Source: Chloroherpetonaceae bacterium
GTDB taxonomy: Bacteria; Bacteroidota; Chlorobiia; Chlorobiales; Thermochlorobacteraceae
DNA: 64,000 nt
Assembly (NCBI GenBank): GCA_033763895.1
Contig: JANRJQ010000008.1
Location: forward strand, 88,865 to 152,864
Direction of reading: 5' to 3'
The notes under the pieces are model-generated. The model was not told the origin of the DNA and made no database searches. It saw only the letters and a program-made list of their open reading frames with translations. This document shows, piece by piece, positions 16,557 to 25,576 of this stretch (positions within the stretch are counted from its first letter, which is position 1; each line of letters starts with the position of its first letter). The position numbers were made by a program, and so were the translations under genes.

Positions 16557-19500
16557 TTATTTGGCTTTTGAAGAGGACTTCTTTTTTTGGCTTGTTTTCG
16601 TGGAAACCTTTTTCACGCTTACCGCTTTTTTTGAAACGCTTTTAGCGGATCCCTTCACATCACTTTTTGTTTTGGCTTTCGCCATAGCAACTTTCTTCAC
16701 TGGTTGAGAATTACTTGTGCTTTTGGTTTTTGATGTAGTCAATTTAGACTTGCTTTTGCTTTTCGTCGCTTGATTCACTTTCAATGACATCACCTTCTTT
16801 TTTGCTACCGGTTTCGGAGATTCCTGAACGACTGTTTTCTTCGATTTCACGCTTGACGATTTTGAACTTGATTTTTTCGGCACGGTACTCACCTTTTTAG
16901 CGAAAGGTTTTTGCTCCGTTTTTTTCTTTGCGGGCGTTGCCGCTTTGCTTTGCGAAGCTTGACTGACTTTCAAGGATTTCACTGTCTTACCCTTCTTTGA
17001 AACTGCCTTTTTTTCCGGCTTTACATCTGCTGTGATAACTTGTATCGGCTTCGGTTTCTTCGTTTCAACTTGTGCAACACTGACTTTTTCATTCACCGAT
17101 TTCGCTTCTTTTAAGTTTAACTCTGTGAGAAGTTGAATGAATCTCGCCAATTGAAACTCGCTTTGGGCAATTAAAGACTCCACTTGTTTCAGTTCCAAAA
17201 TAGAAAGTGATCTTCCCAATTGAAGTGCCGCCATTACCATTATCCACTTTAGATGGTACTCCGCGGCTTCTTTATTAAACCAAACAATACCATTATGCAG
17301 ATTTGAGCCAATCAACGCTTTTAATTCGTTGGTTGAAAGTGCCGTGAGTATGGAGTCATAAAGTGAAACAGGTGCAGTTAACAGCATTTCCGAAAAGACG
17401 GCAGCGAGCGCCGCTTCATAATTGGCACGGCCTTCATCAGCCCCGCATTCGCTGAAAAATCGGCGTGATAGCTTTATTAAGTGCCACTCGCGTGCCAAAT
17501 TCTTCCTTTCTCCCTTATGAAGCAGTGATACTTCATGCATCACAAGTGCCGCATAGAAAACTCGCCAACCTTCTCCTGACTTATTTTCTTTGGGGAAAAA
17601 GGTATTTACGAGTGCCGTGAAGTCTCCTCCATTTTCAGCCTTCAGGATTTCTGATAGGGTTATTAATTTCTTTTCAAGTAACATTCCTGCCTCTTTGGAT
17701 TGCAGTGGAGCGTGCGAAACTTCTGCGATGGCCTTGGCAAGTTTCTCGAAGTGGGTGTTTAATGTTAGGACTGTTTCTTTGTCACTTTTAAAAGATGTTG
17801 CATTTTGAATTACCTTCATCAACAGTTTAGGAGAAAGAATCTCTTGAACCGATTCATGAACCGGCCTTAAACTAATTTCTAGGACCGCCTCTTCAATTGA
17901 AGGAACCCCTCTACCTCCGAGCAAATGCTCCAATTCGTCATAAGGGCGCAATTTTGAGGGCACCACTTCTCGCCAATCTAAAAACACATGACTTTTGAAA
18001 CCGCCAAGTTCAACAAACATTCCCTTTGCCCAGAGTTCTTTAATGGAACGGATATATTCAAGACCCGAAACTTGATCCCGAAAAACAGCAAATTGATTGT
18101 TATTATGTGAGAGCCCTAAACCCTCTCCCAATTCTCGTTGAATGACTTTTCCACCGTGAAGAAACCCGGCCGATGTTTTTATCCATCCCGATGTAGAATC
18201 ATACTTGTTATTGAAAAAAACCAACGCCCGCTCTTCGCCATATCGGTTGCTGAAAGCGAAAACGTTTTCATTGACAATCCCTTCGTCATAAAAGTCATAG
18301 AGGTGGTAGTTATCAACATTGGCAAAGAGGTATCGCTTTTTTAGCAGTGGGAAGATTTCTCTTTCGTGCCGCCTAATCAGGTGTTCATCCGGAATTTCAT
18401 TGTAATACGCCTTTTTGTATTCCATTCCATACTTTTCCGAAAAGCCCTCAATTTGCCCGTGCCCGAACATCGGTAAGCCCGGAAGAGTCGCCATCATCAC
18501 ACAAACACCAAAATATTTATCATCCTTTCCAAATTGATTGACAGCAGTTTCTTCATCAGGGTTATTCATAAAATTGACATACCGCTGAAGAATTCGCGGG
18601 TCAAACTCAAGGGTGTTTTTAATGAGATATCGGTACTCTTTATTCTCTTCTTTTTTGAACATGTGCATAAATGCACTGTTATAGACGCGGTGCATTCCCA
18701 GTGTACGCACAAAATATCCTTCAAGCATCCAAAAAGCTTCGGCGAGCAGAAGCGTATCCGGAGCTTCTTTTTGCACCCGATCCACCACCTCGCGCCAAAA
18801 TTCTTCGGGCATTAGGCGGTCGAATTCCTCTTTTGTCATTGCAAATGCCGAGCGAGAAGGGATTGCACCACCTTTACCGGGTTCGGGGAACCAAAGCCGC
18901 TCGACATGAATCTTCGCAAGCACCATTGCGGCATCAAACCTGATTACGGGAAACATTTTTGCCACTTTCAAAATGGTTTGAATGACAACTTCTCGCACTT
19001 CTTCTTTCAAAAAGTTCAGTTGTGCAGTATCGTTCCAAGGCAATCCGGTGCCATCGTTGCCGTGATAAATAAACTTCACATCACCCGTCCATCGATCGAG
19101 CCGAGCAAAAACCACCGAGGCGTCTGTTTTTCTCCAGTAGCCATCTTCAAGAAATATTCCGATGCGAGGGTCTTTTGAAAGGTCAGTCCCGTTGAAAGTA
19201 TAGTTAGGAAAAGGAGGATAGTCTGTGGAAAGAAACCATTCAGGATGATTGATGACCCACGAAGAGTCAAGCCCCATATGATTTGGTACCATATCGCTTG
19301 CTAAACGAACTCCAAATTTTGCAGCACGGGTTTTCAGATTTTCATAGGCTGAAACACCGCCTAATTCCTCAGCGATTTCGTATGAATCAAGTGAATACGC
19401 CGAAGCAACGGCTTCAGGGTTACCGTTGATATTTTTTATTTTTTTGGAAGCGTAACTGCGTTCCCAAATTCCAATGAACCAGAGGCCGGTAAATCCATAG

Positions 19501-20612
19501 CGTGAAAGCCGTTCAAGCTCTTCATCAGGTATTTGATCAAGCCTTATAATCGGCCTCCCGTATTGCTTTGAGAGCTGATCAAGCCAAACATAGGTTGACT
19601 TCGCTATGAGAACCAATCGTGGCATCCAGTTTTCATCTTTGGTATAACGCTCCGGTGCGCTGCCGTAAAGCGGGTCTGCATAATCAGCGACTTGAGGCGT
19701 TGGTTTTTCGCCCCAGCCCCAAAATTCCACGCCGCGAATTTCTTCAGGCATCTTGGCCTTATCATCTGCCGCTGCGGAAATCATCCAAAAATATTTTCCT
19801 TCTTCGCGGATATAATCCGTTGAAAGCAGAAGTTTCTTTTGAAGCGGCGTTCTTGCAATCAACTGTTCCCACTTCTGAAGCACAAATTGCAATTGACCCA
19901 TAATATTATCGGGAGAGGCAAGTGCCGGCGCAAGAAGCATTTTAAGAAGCGGTTGAGAATCCGGTCCAAAAGGTGGTTGCTGGTCAAAAAAGGCGTCAGC
20001 CGTTTTGATAGATTTCGAGTATTCTGTTTCAAGCAAAAGTTCGTTATCGTCGATAAGGTCGCGAATCATTCGATAGGCAGGGTTTTGATTTTCTACCCAA
20101 AGCAGCAACATTTCTTCGAGGTTCAATTCACGATTGGGCACACCCTCCGAGCTATGGCTTAAGTAATCGTTTGCTGTAAGTTCACCGCGATACACTTGAA
20201 GAGAAGGAAAATCGGAGGCAAAGCGGCGAAAGAGCCTCTCCCCGCTTTCATCGCCAAGTGTTGAGAGAATTGCCTTTTCGCAATTTTCCATCGCCTTTGG
20301 GTTCACATCTTCTTTATATAGCCCAATGACAAAGTGAAGCACTTCATGTAGCAAGCCCATTGCATGAAGTTCCGCAGTTCTGACCAAAGCTGTTTCGGGA
20401 AGAGCTTGCGCTTTACGATATGTGTTAATCGATTCAGCGAGCTTAAGAGTGGTTTGAAAGTTTTCAGCAATTACGGTTCCTTTGATCGAAAAAAACGATT
20501 CATCGAATTGGTAAGTATCTCTCGCTTTTTTGGAAATATGAAATTCGAATTTTGGGGAAAGATTTTTTGCAGAAGTGGCTTGCAAATTCGCTTGAATGCG
20601 GCCTAAACTCAT
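16557..20612 (-). CDS. Alpha-amylase-family (GH13-like) protein with C-terminal histone-like Lys/Ser tail
   Basis: A 1351-residue protein. Residues ~1-330 are a large N-terminal region with helical, non-catalytic character. The (beta/alpha)8 GH13 core follows at about 340-800: YGFTGLWFIGIWERS, GVRLASDMVPNHMGL, the nucleophile region FPVIRFDAAMV, the acid/base region TLLLAEAFWML, and LPGLPMFGHGQIEGFSEKYGME. A further all-alpha region runs to about 1150. The last ~200 residues are an extremely basic, Lys/Ser/Ala/Thr-rich stretch with repeats such as KSKSKSKL, KKSSSKSS and a twice-occurring SLKV[NS]QA[TS], like histone H1 tails. There is no signal peptide, so it is cytoplasmic. A role in glycogen or other alpha-glucan turnover is inferred; the tail function is unknown. 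Confidence 0.85.
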   Translation of the reverse strand: MSLGRIQANLQATSAKNLSPKFEFHISKKARDTYQFDESFFSIKGTVIAENFQTTLKLAESINTYRKAQALPETALVRTAELHAMGLLHEVLHFVIGLYKEDVNPKAMENCEKAILSTLGDESGERLFRRFASDFPSLQVYRGELTANDYLSHSSEGVPNRELNLEEMLLLWVENQNPAYRMIRDLIDDNELLLETEYSKSIKTADAFFDQQPPFGPDSQPLLKMLLAPALASPDNIMGQLQFVLQKWEQLIARTPLQKKLLLSTDYIREEGKYFWMISAAADDKAKMPEEIRGVEFWGWGEKPTPQVADYADPLYGSAPERYTKDENWMPRLVLIAKSTYVWLDQLSKQYGRPIIRLDQIPDEELERLSRYGFTGLWFIGIWERSYASKKIKNINGNPEAVASAYSLDSYEIAEELGGVSAYENLKTRAAKFGVRLASDMVPNHMGLDSSWVINHPEWFLSTDYPPFPNYTFNGTDLSKDPRIGIFLEDGYWRKTDASVVFARLDRWTGDVKFIYHGNDGTGLPWNDTAQLNFLKEEVREVVIQTILKVAKMFPVIRFDAAMVLAKIHVERLWFPEPGKGGAIPSRSAFAMTKEEFDRLMPEEFWREVVDRVQKEAPDTLLLAEAFWMLEGYFVRTLGMHRVYNSAFMHMFKKEENKEYRYLIKNTLEFDPRILQRYVNFMNNPDEETAVNQFGKDDKYFGVCVMMATLPGLPMFGHGQIEGFSEKYGMEYKKAYYNEIPDEHLIRRHEREIFPLLKKRYLFANVDNYHLYDFYDEGIVNENVFAFSNRYGEERALVFFNNKYDSTSGWIKTSAGFLHGGKVIQRELGEGLGLSHNNNQFAVFRDQVSGLEYIRSIKELWAKGMFVELGGFKSHVFLDWREVVPSKLRPYDELEHLLGGRGVPSIEEAVLEISLRPVHESVQEILSPKLLMKVIQNATSFKSDKETVLTLNTHFEKLAKAIAEVSHAPLQSKEAGMLLEKKLITLSEILKAENGGDFTALVNTFFPKENKSGEGWRVFYAALVMHEVSLLHKGERKNLAREWHLIKLSRRFFSECGADEGRANYEAALAAVFSEMLLTAPVSLYDSILTALSTNELKALIGSNLHNGIVWFNKEAAEYHLKWIMVMAALQLGRSLSILELKQVESLIAQSEFQLARFIQLLTELNLKEAKSVNEKVSVAQVETKKPKPIQVITADVKPEKKAVSKKGKTVKSLKVSQASQSKAATPAKKKTEQKPFAKKVSTVPKKSSSKSSSVKSKKTVVQESPKPVAKKKVMSLKVNQATKSKSKSKLTTSKTKSTSNSQPVKKVAMAKAKTKSDVKGSAKSVSKKAVSVKKVSTKTSQKKKSSSKAK

Positions 20613-20652
20613 CGCTTGAATGTTTTTAGTGATAGAAAACCGCTTAAGTTAA

Positions 20653-20692
20653 ACGGGGCGGCTCAATTGGCAAAAAAATTCATCCGCCCCGT
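20653..20692 (-). terminator. GC-rich hairpin, probable terminator of the 20709-21950 gene
   Basis: A 9-bp perfect stem (ACGGGGCGG / CCGCCCCGT, 20653-20661 with 20684-20692) lies 16 bp past the stop of the upstream minus-strand gene. Only a short T run follows on the minus strand, so termination strength is uncertain. Confidence 0.5.
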
Positions 20693-20708
20693 CGTTTCAA
20701 GCAATCTT

Positions 20709-21950
20709 CTAGAAGAAAAAACTATACCCAACGCCGGGGTTCGGGCGCAATTTTGGTTGATGACCGGGCGCTACAAGAACCGAAGCACCTAACCGGACAT
20801 TCAAGCCTTTCCAAAGAAAATAACGGGTGCCTGTTTCAAACATAAATCCACTTTCTCCTTCATATTGCTTTGAGAGTCCAAATACATAAGAAATCCCGCT
20901 GTAAAGCGCGAATTTACGATCCGATGTCACGGGCAGCCAGCCTGTAATTCCAACACGAATAAAAGTGGTACTCTCATTTTCGTTTTCGCTGTTGGTGCTG
21001 ATAATCGTGGGGTAAAATCCGATGTGAAATGAGATTGCGGATATCCGATATTCAGCGCCAATAGAGGGATTTCTAAAAAAGTTAAACCCAAGTTCACGGT
21101 CAGGGATGTATGCATTTTCTTCTGTACTGCTCTGGCTTTCTGTTTGCGCAAAACTCTTTTCATTGAAGAGGAAACTTGATAAAAGAATGAAGGAAACCAT
21201 CAACGCTCTTGGAACCTTGTTTTGAACTCGGCTTTTCTCCAACTCTGAATTTTCCTCTTTCACAAGCATTAAAAATACCCCCACCCCAAGCATCCAAAGA
21301 ATGAAGACCGTGCTTCCCAGTTGCACTGAAATCGACGCCCATTCAATTCCAAACGCTTCAAGAATTCCAATAAGCGTCCCTATGGCACCCAAATAAGCAG
21401 GCCACGACATCCATTTCGGTAAAAAATCAAACTCACCTGATCGAATTTTGTTGGCAAAAACTATCCCATAAACCCCAAGAGTTAAAAACCCTAAGTGCTC
21501 TCCAATACTGAAACCGAAGTAAGTATGAAAAGCTTCAAAAAGAATTTCAATGGATTCTTGTTTTGTTTCCGTAACCATTGGCATCATGTATTCCTTTGCC
21601 AACATTGGGACTAAAAACACCCATCGCATAAAACCAAGCGTATTGAATAACCCCGATAACAACCCAATGCCGCTTAGGAACTCCCAATTCTTGATTCCCC
21701 TTTCATTGAGAATGCTTTGAAACAAGAGTGTTCCAAATGTAAATGCAATTGAACCCATTGTCATCAAGTACCACCATAGTTGAATTTTAAATTCATTTTG
21801 GTGGTAAACCTTTAATGTCTCCTTTGCGCCTTTTCGGAGAATATCGGGATAGGAAAATTCAATTTCCAACATTGTGAAACCCGCAAAAAGAATGAGGGAA
21901 AAAAAGATGAAAAATATTCCTGTTATTTTTGATTTCGTTACAAGAGTCAT
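20709..21950 (-). CDS. Fusion-like protein: N-terminal DUF4386-like membrane domain plus C-terminal outer-membrane beta-barrel
   Basis: A 413-residue frame with two unlike halves. Residues 1-230 contain about six to seven membrane helices (TKSKITGIFFIFFSLILFAG, LMTMGSIAFTFGTLLFQ and others) resembling DUF4386-type inner-membrane proteins. At residue 251 an internal ATG (21200) opens a perfect signal-peptide-like stretch, MVSFILLSSFLFNEKSFAQ. About 140 residues of alternating beta pattern follow, ending in VGYSFFF with a terminal aromatic typical of outer-membrane barrels. A barrel cannot normally be inserted while tethered to an inner-membrane domain, so either two proteins are made or a stop was lost. 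The gene is divergent from an AraC regulator at 22064, its likely controller. Confidence 0.6.
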   Translation of the reverse strand: MTLVTKSKITGIFFIFFSLILFAGFTMLEIEFSYPDILRKGAKETLKVYHQNEFKIQLWWYLMTMGSIAFTFGTLLFQSILNERGIKNWEFLSGIGLLSGLFNTLGFMRWVFLVPMLAKEYMMPMVTETKQESIEILFEAFHTYFGFSIGEHLGFLTLGVYGIVFANKIRSGEFDFLPKWMSWPAYLGAIGTLIGILEAFGIEWASISVQLGSTVFILWMLGVGVFLMLVKEENSELEKSRVQNKVPRALMVSFILLSSFLFNEKSFAQTESQSSTEENAYIPDRELGFNFFRNPSIGAEYRISAISFHIGFYPTIISTNSENENESTTFIRVGITGWLPVTSDRKFALYSGISYVFGLSKQYEGESGFMFETGTRYFLWKGLNVRLGASVLVAPGHQPKLRPNPGVGYSFFF

Positions 21951-22063
21951 GATTATTATTGATTCGTTTTAAAAGACGTTACTTCCTTACGATTCAAAAC
22001 TACCGATGAACCCACTTTTGTAACTTGACACTTTGTACCATTTCTTTGACTTATCACGACATT

Positions 22064-23068
22064 ATGGACATATCTTCTGCCATCATCCGCGATATCCTTT
22101 TCTTTGCAGCCTCAAAAGGCACTCCGATTGAAAAGTTGACGCAATCCCTTGGCATCTCTCTGAATGATTTACACAACGATGATTATCGATTTCCCCTTGC
22201 CTTGGCAGATTTAACGTGGAGGGAATCAGTGGCTTTTACCGGAGATACTCTTCTCGGTTTGCACTCAGGTATTGCAGCGGATTTTTCCAGTGCTGGCCTT
22301 GTTGGGTTCTTAATGCAAAACAGCCCGACTCTCTACACCGCCTTACTCCGCGCATCAGAATATTATTCACTCTTCAGCAATCTGATTCATATTGAACTAA
22401 TTAAAAATGGAGAACACACCGCTTTAACCCTTACTCCTATTCCTCAATTTGAATCCTGTTTCGGAGCGAAACATGCGGTTGAAGGAACAATGAGCTTCAC
22501 GATGAATGCAGTAAGAAAATTGACTTCAAAAAAAATTATTCCAACCTATATTTCATTCACCACTTCATTTCCCAAGGAGATAGAATCATACGAATCAATT
22601 TTTCAATCAAACATTGACTTTGGGGCAAAATCAAACTGTATTCGTTTTCGCAATCAGGATTTAGAGCTTCCAGTGATTACCTATAATCGACATCTCTATG
22701 ACCTTTTAAATCAAGAAGCATCGAGGTTACTTGTTACTCAAAAAAATCTCCCGATTTTGGTTTTAGAAGTTCAACACTGCTTAAACCAATTATTTCAATC
22801 TGAATTCCCTCACCTTGAGCTTGTTGCTCGAAAACTTAAAAAAAGCACTCGTTCTCTTCAGCGCGAATTGCAAGAACTTGGCTTTACTTTTCAGGATATT
22901 TTAGAAGAAACGCGGAAGGAAATCGCTTTGGCTTATGTGCAAAATCCGAAATATTCGTTTTCTGAAATTGCCTTTCTTTTAGGCTACGCTGAGTCAAGTA
23001 TTTTCACTCGCTCTTTTAAGCGTTGGACCGGTAAAACACCAAAAGAATTCAGGGAATCGAAGAAATAG
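22064..23068 (+). CDS. AraC-family transcriptional regulator with arabinose-binding-like N-domain
   Basis: A 334-residue regulator. The N-terminal domain (MDISSAIIRDILFFAASKG, then FPLALADLTWRESVAFTGD and GLHSG) matches the Arabinose_bd type of AraC regulators. The C-terminal domain has two helix-turn-helix motifs (LELVARKLKKSTRSLQRELQELG and FSEIAFLLGYAESSIFTRSFKRWTGKTPKEFR). I chose the ATG at 22064; a TTG at 22025 would add 13 residues ahead of the domain. It is divergently transcribed from the fusion-like membrane gene at 20709-21950, a common arrangement for local regulators. The inducer is unknown. Confidence 0.87.
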   Translation: MDISSAIIRDILFFAASKGTPIEKLTQSLGISLNDLHNDDYRFPLALADLTWRESVAFTGDTLLGLHSGIAADFSSAGLVGFLMQNSPTLYTALLRASEYYSLFSNLIHIELIKNGEHTALTLTPIPQFESCFGAKHAVEGTMSFTMNAVRKLTSKKIIPTYISFTTSFPKEIESYESIFQSNIDFGAKSNCIRFRNQDLELPVITYNRHLYDLLNQEASRLLVTQKNLPILVLEVQHCLNQLFQSEFPHLELVARKLKKSTRSLQRELQELGFTFQDILEETRKEIALAYVQNPKYSFSEIAFLLGYAESSIFTRSFKRWTGKTPKEFRESKK

Positions 23069-23116
23069 GGTTTATGATTGGATAAAGAGCTTGAAGAATT
23101 CACCTTTTCTTAGAAA

Positions 23117-23146
23117 CAAAAACAGCCTCTTGCGAGGCTGTTTTTG
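23117..23146. terminator. Bidirectional Rho-independent terminator
   Basis: A perfect 13-bp stem (arms 23117-23129 and 23134-23146, core ACAGCCTC / GAGGCTGT) with a TTGC loop. A5 and T5 runs lie in the arms, so it can serve both the AraC gene (plus) and the ferredoxin gene (minus), which converge here. Confidence 0.92.
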
Positions 23147-23158
23147 AAAAAAAATAAT

Positions 23159-23458
23159 TTACTTCTTGTCGGCTTCGAGTGCATCTTTTTTGGCCAAAAG
23201 TTCTTCCTGTGTTTCAGGGAAGTTTTCATCGGCAACGCAGCAGTCAACCGGGCAAACTGCTGCACATTGCGGTTCTTCGTGAAAACCTACACACTCTGTG
23301 CACTTATCCGGCACAATGTAATAGATGCTGTCAGAAAGCGGTTCGTAGGTTTCGCCGTAAAGTGACCAGTTTTTTCCGCCTTCATAGATAGCGGTATTTG
23401 GACATTCTGGTTCGCATGCACCACAATTGATGCATTCTTCAGTAATCTTGAGAGCCAT
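23159..23458 (-). CDS. 2[4Fe-4S] ferredoxin, long Chlorobi/Alvin type
   Basis: A 99-residue electron carrier. The first cluster motif is C9-x2-C12-x2-C15-x3-C19 ([13 protein letters not shown]). The second is C53-x2-C56-x8-C65-x3-C69 ([19 protein letters not shown]), with an 8-residue insertion between the second and third Cys. That insertion, plus a long linker with [16 protein letters not shown], is typical of ferredoxins of green sulfur bacteria and Allochromatium. Such ferredoxins supply low-potential electrons, for instance to 2-oxoacid synthases. A strong Shine-Dalgarno (AGGAGG) precedes the ATG. The gene is monocistronic with a strong terminator. Confidence 0.95.
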   Translation of the reverse strand: MALKITEECINCGACEPECPNTAIYEGGKNWSLYGETYEPLSDSIYYIVPDKCTECVGFHEEPQCAAVCPVDCCVADENFPETQEELLAKKDALEADKK

Positions 23459-23668
23459 TTTTATTCCTCCTAGGATTGATTGATGATTGATAACAAGAAA
23501 AAAAACTCCTTTATTCTCTGGCTTTGGATGCGAGAGAGATTCTCATAAACTTTTATGTTCTAGAGATTTACGACGCGAATATTAAAAAAAATTCGTTCAT
23601 AAACGTTCTAAAAAACGCTTTATTTCGCTTGTTTTCGCTATTTGGAAGAAGTCTAAATTGGAATTTTA

Positions 23669-24844
23669 TTACACGGTTTCAATGAGCATTGCACAGGCTT
23701 CGCCGCCGCCGATACAAATTGCCGCGATACCGCGCTTTAACCCTCGCTCATGAAGCGCATGAACCAACGTCACCAAAATTCGATTTCCTGATGCACCGAT
23801 AGGATGACCTAAAGCAACTGCCCCACCGTTGATATTGACTTTCGTATGATCTATGCCAAAACTTTTTTGTGCTGCCATAGTTACAACAGCAAAAGCTTCA
23901 TTGATTTCGAAAAGGTCAATCTCTTTCGGCGTAAGCCCTGTTTTTTTGAAGAGCTTTTCCATTGCATCAATCGGTGCGGTTGTAAATCGAATCGGGTCTT
24001 TTGCTGCCGCTGTAAAGGCAATAATCTTTGCAAGTGGTTTTAATCCTCGCGTGCGAACGGCTTCACCTGAGGCCAATACGGTTGCAGATGCGCCGTCATT
24101 TATTTTAGAAGAATTCGCGGGTGTTACTGTTCCATCTTTCGAAAAAGCAGGCTTTAATTGGGGAATTTTGTCAGGCTTAAAGTTTTTGGGTTCATCATCT
24201 TCAATAATCGTCACGGTCTTTCCTTTTTCCTCCCACGAGACCGCGGTTAATTGCGAAGCAAATTTACCCTCCGATTGTGCTTTTCTGGCGCGTTCATAAC
24301 TCATAACGGTAAATTCATCTTGCGCTTCACGAGAGATTTGGCATTCTTTGGCGCATAGATCGGCTGCATTACCCATCAAAACTTTGTTATACACATCAGT
24401 TAAGCCATCGTATTGAATGCTGTCTAACACTTCGGCATTGCCATAGCGATATCCGTTTCGTGCTTTTGGCAACAAATATGGCGCATTCGACATTGATTCC
24501 ATTCCCCCGCTTACGCCAATGGCAACCTCGCCCAATTGAATATTTTGAGCCAGAAGCATCGTTGCTTTAAGCCCCGAACCACAAACTTTATTTACAGTTG
24601 TGGCAACGGAAGAATCGGGCACACCGGCAAATTTCATTGCCTGCCGTGCCGGTGCTTGTCCTACCCCAGCAGTGAGAACGTTCCCCATTACACATTCTTC
24701 AATATCACTCGGTGAAAGCGCTGAAGCCTCAATGGCCGCTTTTATAGCAAGAGATCCTAATTCCGGGGCCGTTTTAGTAGAAAGGCTTCCCATAAGGCTG
24801 CCAATAGGGGTACGTTTTGCAGAGAGAATAAAAACTTCGTTCAT
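23669..24844 (-). CDS. Acetyl-CoA C-acetyltransferase (thiolase)
   Basis: A 391-residue thiolase that condenses two acetyl-CoA or cleaves 3-ketoacyl-CoA. The N-terminus is typical (MNEVFILSAKRTPIGSLMG). The acylated Cys88 lies in NKVCGSGLKA, the catalytic His in GGAVALGHPIGASG, and the second Cys in ICIGGGEACAM. I chose the ATG at 24844 because it begins exactly at the family start; an in-frame ATG at 24877 would add 11 unlikely residues. It is cytoplasmic. No beta-oxidation or ketone-body genes are next to it, so the direction of use is open. Confidence 0.93.
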   Translation of the reverse strand: MNEVFILSAKRTPIGSLMGSLSTKTAPELGSLAIKAAIEASALSPSDIEECVMGNVLTAGVGQAPARQAMKFAGVPDSSVATTVNKVCGSGLKATMLLAQNIQLGEVAIGVSGGMESMSNAPYLLPKARNGYRYGNAEVLDSIQYDGLTDVYNKVLMGNAADLCAKECQISREAQDEFTVMSYERARKAQSEGKFASQLTAVSWEEKGKTVTIIEDDEPKNFKPDKIPQLKPAFSKDGTVTPANSSKINDGASATVLASGEAVRTRGLKPLAKIIAFTAAAKDPIRFTTAPIDAMEKLFKKTGLTPKEIDLFEINEAFAVVTMAAQKSFGIDHTKVNINGGAVALGHPIGASGNRILVTLVHALHERGLKRGIAAICIGGGEACAMLIETV

Positions 24845-24929
24845 TGTTCTTTTATCACCGTTAAAGTTTGTGGGCAAAAGTAAAAAAAATTATGCGTTGA
24901 CCAAGCCTGAAGTTACTTTCGTGGAGATA

Positions 24930-24954
24930 AAAAAACCTCGCCGGAGCGAGGCTT
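24930..24954 (-). terminator. Terminator of the Tudor-like gene
   Basis: Stem CCTCGC / GCGAGG (24936-24941 with 24946-24951) and a 4-nt loop, followed on the minus strand by seven T residues. The same hairpin core recurs at 25526-25552. Confidence 0.88.
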
Positions 24955-24976
24955 CAAAATGGCAGATTTTGAGATC

Positions 24977-25423
24977 CTACGGTTGAATTCGAATCACCTT
25001 GATGGTTGTCCATTCTTTATCGCCATCGTCATATTCAATATAAATTTGGCCGTCGTTATTTATCTTGGCGATTTTCCCCCAATAGTAAACTTTGCCATTT
25101 TGCCAACGTGCATTTACCCGAGTGCCAATATCTACTCTAAGCGGCATCAAATCTTTATAAGTAACCCACGCGATGTCGCCATCTAAATACTTAACATGAA
25201 CTTTCCCGTCAGCAATTTCATCGATAACTGCCGGATAAAAAAATGGCTCGGTAAGCCAACGCGCCATTACCGGATTCCCTACTTTCCATTCCGTGTTTTC
25301 TAAACCCGAACTGCTCCCTTTTTCTTGTGCAAAAAGAAATGAAGTTGAAGGAATTAGGAGAACAATGAGATAAAAGAACTTCCTTAACGAAAAAATTTGA
25401 GAAGACTTTATTTGAATAGGCAT
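24977..25423 (-). CDS. Secreted protein with two Tudor/SH3-like repeats
   Basis: A 148-residue protein with a signal peptide (core FFYLIVLLIPSTSFLFAQ). The mature part has two tandem ~55-residue units: GNPVMARWLTEPFFYPAVIDEIADGKVHVKYLDGDIAWV, then GTRVNARWQNGKVYYWGKIAKINNDGQIYIEYDDGDKEW. Each has the Tudor/agenet pattern: G..V.A+W, an aromatic, I, then Y.DGD..W. Such folds in eukaryotes bind methylated residues; in exported bacterial proteins the ligand is unknown. It has its own terminator and lies downstream of the OmpA-family gene in the same direction. Confidence 0.72.
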   Translation of the reverse strand: MPIQIKSSQIFSLRKFFYLIVLLIPSTSFLFAQEKGSSSGLENTEWKVGNPVMARWLTEPFFYPAVIDEIADGKVHVKYLDGDIAWVTYKDLMPLRVDIGTRVNARWQNGKVYYWGKIAKINNDGQIYIEYDDGDKEWTTIKVIRIQP

Positions 25424-25525
25424 CGTTATTTCTGTTTAAGTTAAAAAAAACATGAAAACGAGTTGCCTGAGAAGAAATGTATAAGAAAGCGGATAAATAA
25501 TATTGTAATCTATTTCAATAAAATG

Positions 25526-25552
25526 AAAAAACCTCGCCGGAGCGAGGTTTTT
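25526..25552 (-). terminator. Terminator of the OmpA-family gene
   Basis: Stem AAAAACCTCGC / GCGAGGTTTTT (25527-25537 with 25542-25552) and loop CGGA, with the A/T runs that give a T tail on the minus strand. It sits 25 bp after the OmpA-family stop and has the same core as 24936-24951. Confidence 0.9.
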
Positions 25553-25576
25553 AAACATTGAATCACGTGAACTCAT

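Noticed and set aside
22025..22063. Longer start (TTG) for the AraC-family regulator
   Set aside because: The 13 extra residues add nothing to the domain; the ATG at 22064 begins directly at the conserved N-terminus.
23853..24299. A 148-codon open frame antisense to the thiolase gene
   Set aside because: It lies entirely within the thiolase coding region on the opposite strand, has no family pattern, and the thiolase reading frame is certain from its catalytic motifs.
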